Source: Asticcacaulis sp. UBA2476 | GTDB lineage: Bacteria; Pseudomonadota; Alphaproteobacteria; Caulobacterales; Caulobacteraceae | Direction of reading: 5' to 3' | Length of the DNA: 64,000 nt | Assembly (NCBI GenBank): GCA_002342035.1 | Contig: DDPE01000049.1 | Location: forward strand, 16,547-80,546 | Shown here: positions 58,657 through 64,000 of the stretch, in pieces | How positions within the stretch are numbered: the stretch's first letter is position 1 | Layout: each line of letters begins with the position of its first letter | Notes under the pieces: generated by a model | Database searches by the model: none | What the model was told of the DNA's origin: nothing | The model's input: the letters and a program-made list of their open reading frames with translations, nothing else | Program-made: the position numbers and the translations under genes

Positions 58657-58781
58657 CTCCTCCCTACGCAGTGGGGAGGTGGCGCTGAGCCTGCGAAGCG
58701 ACGGAGGGGTGCCTTCGTCAGCGCAATCCCCCTCCGTCTTTTGCTAACGCAAAATCCACCTCCCCACTGCGTAGGGAGGAG
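58657..58781. repeat. inverted pair of REP-like units with 26-bp perfect ends (g11-g12 gap)
   Basis: The ends 58657-58682 and 58756-58781 are perfect 26-bp inverted repeats beginning CTCCTCCCTACGCAG. Inside each unit the variable part is followed by GACGGAGGGG. About 16 bases separate the units. The element ends 11 bases before the g12 start. Confidence 0.85.
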
Positions 58782-58792
58782 AAGGGCTTATA

Positions 58793-59401
58793 ATGACTTT
58801 TCACGATATTCGGTTTCCGGCGCGGCTGGCCTTTGGGTCGGGGGTGTCGATTGAACGCAAGACCGAGATTACGTCACTGGCGTCCGGTCATGAACGTCGC
58901 ATTAGTCCGTGGGCGCAAGGCCGCCGGCATTATCTGATAGGTGCCGGCGTGCGCTCTCTGACGGATGCAGCAGAGCTGCTCAGTTTCTATGAGGCGCGCG
59001 AAGGGCGGCTATATGGCTTCCGGTTCAAGGCCTTTGCCGACTTCAAAAGCGGGGCGCTCAATTCCGCACCGTCACCCACTGATCAGGTCATCGGCTCAGG
59101 CGATGGTGTGCGAAAAATCTTTCAACTGACCAAGGCTTACGGTGCGGTTATGCGCCCGATAACCAAGCCTGTCGAAGGTACGGTGACGGTCGCGGTGAAC
59201 GGCGTGGAGACTACGGCCACGGTCGATCACGCGACGGGCGTGGTGACATTCAGTGTGGCACCGGTTGCGGGCGCGGTTATTTCGGCGGGTTTTGAATTTG
59301 ATGTGCCGGTCAGGTTTAATTCCGATCGCATCGAAATGACACTGGAAAGCTTTGAGGCCGGTCGCGTGGCGGCGGTGGCGTTGATTGAGATCAGGGGATA
59401 A
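58793..59401 (+). CDS. GTA distal tail protein (g12, DUF2460)
   Basis: A 202-residue DUF2460 protein: FHDIRFPARLAFGSGVSIERKTEITSLASGHERRISPWAQ, RSLTDAAELLSFYEAREGRLYGFRFKAFADFKS, and FEFDVPVRFNSDRIEMTLESFEAGRVAAVALIEIRG are diagnostic blocks. It forms the ring joining tube and baseplate hub. Its ribosome region follows the repeat pair. Confidence 0.93.
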   Translation: MTFHDIRFPARLAFGSGVSIERKTEITSLASGHERRISPWAQGRRHYLIGAGVRSLTDAAELLSFYEAREGRLYGFRFKAFADFKSGALNSAPSPTDQVIGSGDGVRKIFQLTKAYGAVMRPITKPVEGTVTVAVNGVETTATVDHATGVVTFSVAPVAGAVISAGFEFDVPVRFNSDRIEMTLESFEAGRVAAVALIEIRG

Positions 59402-59404
59402 TTC

Positions 59405-60076
59405 ATGCGCAACTTACCCGTATCTATGAACTCCGCGCTTCAGGCCGGGGCGGCGAAGCTATGTCATGTCTGGCTGATCACGCGGCGAGATGGCGTGACG
59501 CTTGGGTTCACCGATCATGACGCAGATTTGACGTTTCAGGGGGTACTGTGTGTGGCGGCAACGGGCCTCACCAAAGGGGCAGTCGAACAAACGCTGGGGG
59601 GCGAAGGCTCAGGCGCCGTGTCTGGTATTTTAAGTGATGATCGCATCACGCCTGCGGACGTTGAGGCCGGGCTATATGACGAGGCGGCGATCCGCGAATA
59701 TGTTGTCGATTGGACAGCACCGGATCAGTTCGTGCTGATGTCGTCCGGCACTCTGGGGCGGATTGAGGCGCGCGGCGGTATGGGTGAGGGCGCATCGTTT
59801 GTCGCCCATATCGAAGGCCCGGCGGCGAAGCTTAATCGCGTCATCGGGCGCCGGTTTACTCACCTGTGTGATGCGGCGCTGGGGGATGCGCGTTGTGGCC
59901 TGAGCGCACCGTTGGGGCCGTGTGATAAGCGGTACCGCACCTGCCGCGAAGTTTACGCGAATACGCATAATTTTCGCGGTTTCCCTGACCTGCCAGGGGA
60001 GGATTTTCTGACCCTGTATCCGCGCGCAGGTGACGCGCTGGATGGGGCGTCGCGCCGGCAGGGTTCAGGGCGGTGA
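59405..60076 (+). CDS. GTA hub protein (g13, DUF2163)
   Basis: A 223-residue DUF2163 hub protein: AAKLCHVWLITRRDGVTLGFTDHDADLTFQGV, EGPAAKLNRVIGRRFTHLCDAALGDARCGL, and a C-terminal part with CDKRYRTC and NTHNFRGFPDLPGEDFL. Four clustered cysteines (LCD, RCG, PCD, TCRE) match those that hold an iron-sulphur cluster in the RcGTA hub. Its end overlaps the g14 start by four bases. Confidence 0.92.
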   Translation: MRNLPVSMNSALQAGAAKLCHVWLITRRDGVTLGFTDHDADLTFQGVLCVAATGLTKGAVEQTLGGEGSGAVSGILSDDRITPADVEAGLYDEAAIREYVVDWTAPDQFVLMSSGTLGRIEARGGMGEGASFVAHIEGPAAKLNRVIGRRFTHLCDAALGDARCGLSAPLGPCDKRYRTCREVYANTHNFRGFPDLPGEDFLTLYPRAGDALDGASRRQGSGR

Positions 60077-60522
60077 CTGTGCACATAGCCGACATCGCCC
60101 GCACCTGGATCGGCACGCCCTATCAGCATCAGGCCAGCCTCAAAGGCGTCGGCTGTGACTGTGTGGGGCTGATCCGCGGGGTGTGGCGCGAGATGTATGG
60201 CGATGAGCCAATGACCTTGCCGCCCTATAGCCCTGACTGGGCTGAGGTCGGCGGGCGTGAAATCCTGATTGACGGTTTGGCGCAGCATTTCGAGCCGATA
60301 CCTCTGACTAAGGCTAGCGCAGGGGACGTGCTGATCTTTCGCATGAAAGCGGGCGCGGTGGCCAAGCATGCGGCGATTTTGCTGCACGATTTTGGCGATC
60401 CGCGTGCGCAGATTATCCATGCCTACTGGGGCCATGCAGTGGTGGCGTCGTGGCTCAGGCCGTTCTGGCAAAAACAGGCGGTGGCGGCGTTTCGTTTTCC
60501 GGTTTTGGGGTCTGGGGTCTGA
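60073..60522 (+). CDS. GTA NlpC/P60 peptidase (g14)
   Basis: A 149-residue NlpC/P60 cysteine peptidase: ARTWIGTPYQHQASLKGVGCDCVGLIRGVWREMYG (catalytic Cys in GCDCVGL) and AKHAAILLHDF (His). It helps the particle pass the cell wall of the recipient. GTG start at 60073. The stop codon lies inside a palindrome. Confidence 0.93.
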   Translation: MTVHIADIARTWIGTPYQHQASLKGVGCDCVGLIRGVWREMYGDEPMTLPPYSPDWAEVGGREILIDGLAQHFEPIPLTKASAGDVLIFRMKAGAVAKHAAILLHDFGDPRAQIIHAYWGHAVVASWLRPFWQKQAVAAFRFPVLGSGV

Positions 60523-60538
60523 GACCCCAGGTCTTTTT
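60512..60538 (+). terminator. palindrome with T tract between g14 and g15
   Basis: CTGGGGTCT-G-AGACCCCAG (60512-60530) followed by GTCTTTTTT. It overlaps the g14 stop codon and repeats the palindrome at 54876. It may lower transcription into g15. Confidence 0.7.
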
Positions 60539-60556
60539 TCTTAATTTGGATTCCCA

Positions 60557-63500
60557 ATGGCACAGGTTATTTTAAGCACGGTCGGCACCTATTTGGGCGG
60601 GCCGGTCGGCGGGTTTATCGGCGCGCAGTTAGGCTCCGCTATCGACAAAACCATCGTCAATTCGCTGTCACCCACCCGCACGGTCGGGCCGCGCCTTAGC
60701 GGTGTGCGCCTGAACGCCAGTGCGCAGGGCGAGCCGGTAAAGCAGGTGTTTGGCCGCGCGCGCGTGGCGGGTACGGTCATCTGGGCGGCGGGGTTGAAAG
60801 AAAACCGCACCACGACCCGCGCCAGTAAATCGTCACCGAAAACCGAGAGCTTTACCTATAGCCTGTCGATGGCCGTGGGGCTTTGCGAAGGGCCGATTGA
60901 CGGCATCGGGCGCATCTGGGCCGACGGGCAATTGCTGGATCAGTCGAAGTACGCCTACCGCCTGTATTTGGGTGACGACGACCAGATGCCCGATGCCGCG
61001 ATTGAGGCGATTGAAGGCCATGCCCCGGCCTATCGGGGCTTAGCCTATCTGGTGTTTGAAGATTTGCCCCTGACCGAATTTGGCAATCGTCCGCCCAATA
61101 TGTCGCTTGAGGTTTTCCGCTGCCCAAGGGGTGAGTACGATGATCTGGAAAGCCTGATTGACGGGGTGTGTTTGATCCCTGGCGCAGGTGAATTCATCTA
61201 TGCAACGCAGCCCAATGCCGTGCGGGAGGGGCTGACCGGGGCGCGCTTTGAGACCCAAAATACGCAGGATGGCCGCACGGATTTTTTGGTGTCGTTGGCG
61301 CAGTTGAAGACGCATCTGCCGAACGTCAAACGGGTCAATCTGGTCATAAGTTGGTTCGGTGATGACCTGCGCGTGGGGGAATGTAAGATCAAGCCGGGGG
61401 TCGAGCAGGCGGTGAAGGTCACCACGCCGCTGACATGGTCCGTGGACGGAGTATCGCGGGAAGACGCCTATCTGATCAGCACGATTGATGACCGGCCGGT
61501 ATACGGCGGCACCCCGTCGGATCAGACGGTGGTAGCAGCGATTCAGGCGCTTAAGGCCGAAGGCTATGAGGTCACGCTGATCCCGTTTATCCTGATGGAT
61601 GTGCCGGCGGATAATGATCTGCCCGACCCTTATGGGGCTGTGCGGCAGGCGGCCTTTCCGTGGCGCGGGCGGATCACATCGGTTGAGGACGGCACGGCGG
61701 CGGTGGCGGCACAGGTCGATCAGTTCTTTGACAGCGTGTGGGGTTTTAAGCGCTTTGTGCGCCATGTGGCGGACTTAAGCGTGCAGGCCGGTGGGGTCGA
61801 TGCCATTGTGCTGGGGTCGGAAATGCGCGGGGTGACGACGCTGCGGTCGGGGGCCGGTGTCTATCCGGCGGTCGGGCATTTGCGGGCGCTGGCGGCAGAG
61901 GTGCGCAGCCTTGTGGGTGTAGACACGCAGATATCTTACGGCGCTGACTGGAGTGAATATTTCGGCCATCAGACGGGCGGCGATGTGGTCTTTCACCTTG
62001 ATCCTCTGTGGACGGACGATAATATCGATTTTGTCGGCATTGACTGGTATGCGCCGCTCACCGATTGGCGGGACGGCACACATCTGGATGCGGGTGAGGC
62101 GGCCAATATCTATGATCAGGACTATCTCAAAAACCGTGTGCGTGGCGGCGAAGGCTTTGACTGGTACTATGCGTCGGACGCGGCTCGTACCGCGCAAACA
62201 CGTACACCGATCACGGATGGCGCCTATGGTGAACCGTGGGTTTACCGGCCCAAGGATATCTTAAGCTGGTGGTCGAACGCGCACCATAACCGCATCGGTG
62301 GGGTGCGGTTCGCGACCCCGACCGCGTGGATGCCGCAGTCCAAGCCGGTGCGCTTTATCGAATATGGCTGCGGTGCGATTGATAAGGGCCCGAATGCACC
62401 CAACCTGTTTCTCGATCCCAAAAGCTCGGAAAGCCATGTGCCGCCGTTTTCCAATGGTGTGCGGGACGACCGCGCCCAGAGGGCCTATCTTATGGCGCTG
62501 GCGTCCTATTACGGTGAGGCGGCGAATAATCCGGTCAGTGCGGTCTATGGCGGGCGGATGATCAGCGGCATGGAAGTCTGGTGTTGGGACGCGCGACCAT
62601 ACCCGTATTTTCCGCAAAAGGCTGATCTGTGGGGTGATGCCGGCAACTGGCGCACGGGGCATTGGTTGAATGGTCGGGTCGGGTCGGGTGAAGTGCGTAA
62701 TCTGATTGCCGATATTGCGCGGCAATCCGGCGTCACCAACCTTGATCTAACCGAGGTGGAGGGCACCATCGACGGCTATGTGATCGAGCAGCCGATGTCA
62801 GGTTTTGAGGCTTTATCGCCGGTGTTGTCCTATCTGGGGCTGGAGATTGCCGAGCGTGGCGGCGGTGTGGCGCTGCTGTCATCGCGGCATGGGGTGGACC
62901 GCGATATGCTGCGCGCTGAGCTGGCCTATCAGGATCGTAACCCCGTCATGGCGCGGCGTGATCTGATTGAGGTGCCGGGACTGTTGACTCTGCGGGCCTA
63001 CGATCTTGACCGCGACTATCAGCTTCAGGCCGTGACGATGCGCCATGATGAAGTTGCCGGTGCCGATCGGATCAGCGTCGACTTGCCGCTGGCATTGACT
63101 GCCGGACAGGCGGCGGATCATGCCGATTGCCTTTTGTCGGCCATGCAGCGGGTGCGCCATACGGTGATGTTGGATATCGACCCGCTCGACTTGCTGCGGC
63201 TGGAGGTCGGGGATGGGCTTGTGTTGGAAGGTGATGTCCGCGCCTACCGCATCACCGCGATTGAGGCGGGTGAGCAACCGACGGCGACCCTTGTGCCCGC
63301 GGCGGTGAAGCGGACTTGGCCCGATGCTGAGCCGGATGGGGCGACGGGTGGTGCCATCACCCAGCCGATCATAACGGGTTTGCGCCTAATAGACGTGCCG
63401 CCGTTTACGGCTGAGGATAAGGCCACGCCGGTGCTGATCCCGTCGGCCGCGCCGTGGCAGGGGGCCGATATCTATGCGGGCGCGGATACAGGCAGTTTGC

Positions 63501-64000
63501 GTCTGCGCGGTCGGGTGCAGGTGACCGGCGGAGTGGGTTACACGCTTATGCCGCTTATGCCGCAACGGGCGCATTGCCTGCATGAGGCAGCACATCTGGA
63601 TATTTATTTGGAAGGCGACGCACCCGTCAGTGTGTCGGAGCCGGAGCTTCTGGCCGGAAGGAACCGGCTTTGTGTGCGGGCGATAAACGGCGAATGGGAG
63701 ATCATCCAGTACCGCACGGCCACTCTGCTGTCGGCCCGTACCTATCGCCTGAGCGGGTTGATGCGCGGGCAGTTTGGTACACTCAATGCTTTGGACGCAG
63801 GCATTGCGAACGGTGCCGAAGTCATCACCTTGCCCGATGAAACGACCCGCGCTGATATGAACACCGATGAGATTGGTCTACCGCGCCTGTGGCGTGCCGG
63901 TATGATCGGCTTTGGCGGGGCGGCCTTGGGCGCGGTTGATATCACGGCGACATGGGAGGGGCTTTCCTTAAGGCCACGCGCACCGGTGCATGGGCGGGTG
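60557..64000 (+). CDS. GTA tail tip / host specificity protein (g15), partial
   Basis: The frame is open from ATG 60557 to the window end (1148 codons, no stop). It begins MAQVILSTVGTYLGGPVGG, followed by a TIM-barrel-like domain (LPNVKRVNLVISWFGDDLRVGECKI, later DWYAPLTDW and ISYGADWSEYFGHQTGGDVVFHLDPLWTDDNIDFVGIDW) and then beta-rich segments of the tail-tip family. It is the receptor-recognition hub (megatron) of GTA particles; RcGTA g15 is about 1300 residues, so only the end is missing. ATG with a weak upstream site. Confidence 0.92.
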   Translation, partial: MAQVILSTVGTYLGGPVGGFIGAQLGSAIDKTIVNSLSPTRTVGPRLSGVRLNASAQGEPVKQVFGRARVAGTVIWAAGLKENRTTTRASKSSPKTESFTYSLSMAVGLCEGPIDGIGRIWADGQLLDQSKYAYRLYLGDDDQMPDAAIEAIEGHAPAYRGLAYLVFEDLPLTEFGNRPPNMSLEVFRCPRGEYDDLESLIDGVCLIPGAGEFIYATQPNAVREGLTGARFETQNTQDGRTDFLVSLAQLKTHLPNVKRVNLVISWFGDDLRVGECKIKPGVEQAVKVTTPLTWSVDGVSREDAYLISTIDDRPVYGGTPSDQTVVAAIQALKAEGYEVTLIPFILMDVPADNDLPDPYGAVRQAAFPWRGRITSVEDGTAAVAAQVDQFFDSVWGFKRFVRHVADLSVQAGGVDAIVLGSEMRGVTTLRSGAGVYPAVGHLRALAAEVRSLVGVDTQISYGADWSEYFGHQTGGDVVFHLDPLWTDDNIDFVGIDWYAPLTDWRDGTHLDAGEAANIYDQDYLKNRVRGGEGFDWYYASDAARTAQTRTPITDGAYGEPWVYRPKDILSWWSNAHHNRIGGVRFATPTAWMPQSKPVRFIEYGCGAIDKGPNAPNLFLDPKSSESHVPPFSNGVRDDRAQRAYLMALASYYGEAANNPVSAVYGGRMISGMEVWCWDARPYPYFPQKADLWGDAGNWRTGHWLNGRVGSGEVRNLIADIARQSGVTNLDLTEVEGTIDGYVIEQPMSGFEALSPVLSYLGLEIAERGGGVALLSSRHGVDRDMLRAELAYQDRNPVMARRDLIEVPGLLTLRAYDLDRDYQLQAVTMRHDEVAGADRISVDLPLALTAGQAADHADCLLSAMQRVRHTVMLDIDPLDLLRLEVGDGLVLEGDVRAYRITAIEAGEQPTATLVPAAVKRTWPDAEPDGATGGAITQPIITGLRLIDVPPFTAEDKATPVLIPSAAPWQGADIYAGADTGSLRLRGRVQVTGGVGYTLMPLMPQRAHCLHEAAHLDIYLEGDAPVSVSEPELLAGRNRLCVRAINGEWEIIQYRTATLLSARTYRLSGLMRGQFGTLNALDAGIANGAEVITLPDETTRADMNTDEIGLPRLWRAGMIGFGGAALGAVDITATWEGLSLRPRAPVHGRV

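Noticed and set aside
51300..64000. Ordinary prophage
   Set aside because: No integrase, lysogeny or replication genes adjoin, and gene order and families match a gene transfer agent.

Overview
The window comes from an alphaproteobacterium of the Caulobacteraceae, probably close to Asticcacaulis (inference). The main evidence is a full-length ctrA at 2669 and gcrA at 14585, clustered GANTC (CcrM) sites, a sapC-like gene, a ydbH-ynbE-ydbL operon, many TTG/GTG starts, and a head-tail gene cluster of the RcGTA/CcGTA type at the right end. The backbone is GC-rich. Several single genes (around 2.0-2.4, 5.2-6.0, 37.6-38.5 and 50.2-50.7 kb) are clearly AT-rich and look acquired.

0-6 kb: hemerythrin-like protein, a frameshifted dicarboxylate/amino-acid symporter, ctrA with seven GANTC sites upstream, and a three-gene arsenate-reductase-like group without an efflux gene. 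6.1-14.1 kb: a degraded integrative element inserted in the 3' end of tRNA-Gly(CCC). It is bounded by a 26-nt direct repeat and carries a serine recombinase, an orphan N6-adenine DNA methyltransferase, small genes with strong ribosome sites, a 54-nt tRNA-like sequence, a helicase remnant and an internally deleted integrase. 14.3-19 kb: gcrA, whose upstream region holds a perfect CtrA box 3 bp from a perfect DnaA box, then apaG, a dCTP deaminase and an M23 envelope peptidase.

19.6-33.7 kb: envelope and transport functions: ydbH-ynbE-ydbL lipid transport, an acyltransferase, a CHAP protein, a CorA-type transporter, threonine aldolase behind a structured untranslated region, a pentapeptide-repeat protein, zur divergent from a His-rich TonB receptor across tandem palindromes, and sapC. 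34-47.7 kb: carbohydrate-active and secreted enzymes (GH53, ThuA, dienelactone hydrolase, GH43, esterase) mixed with defence or stress genes (an AT-rich TIR protein and a TacA/TacT-type toxin-antitoxin pair) and several hypothetical genes. 47.8-51.2 kb: Uup-type ABC-F protein, YcgN-type protein, and a compact cassette with a DUF559 nuclease gene between two 66-bp inverted repeats.

51.3-64 kb: gene transfer agent cluster g1 to g15 (g15 runs off the end), in canonical order with tight overlaps. It is interrupted at three gene borders by paired inverted palindromic repeats of the family that flanks the DUF559 gene. The strongest candidate for something new is this repeat family together with the DUF559 cassette. 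All units share one layout (GC hairpin, variable hairpin, AGGGG-T-AA end). Most occur as inverted pairs around a short spacer, and in one case the spacer is the nuclease gene itself. This resembles REPIN/RAYT biology with a different enzyme class.
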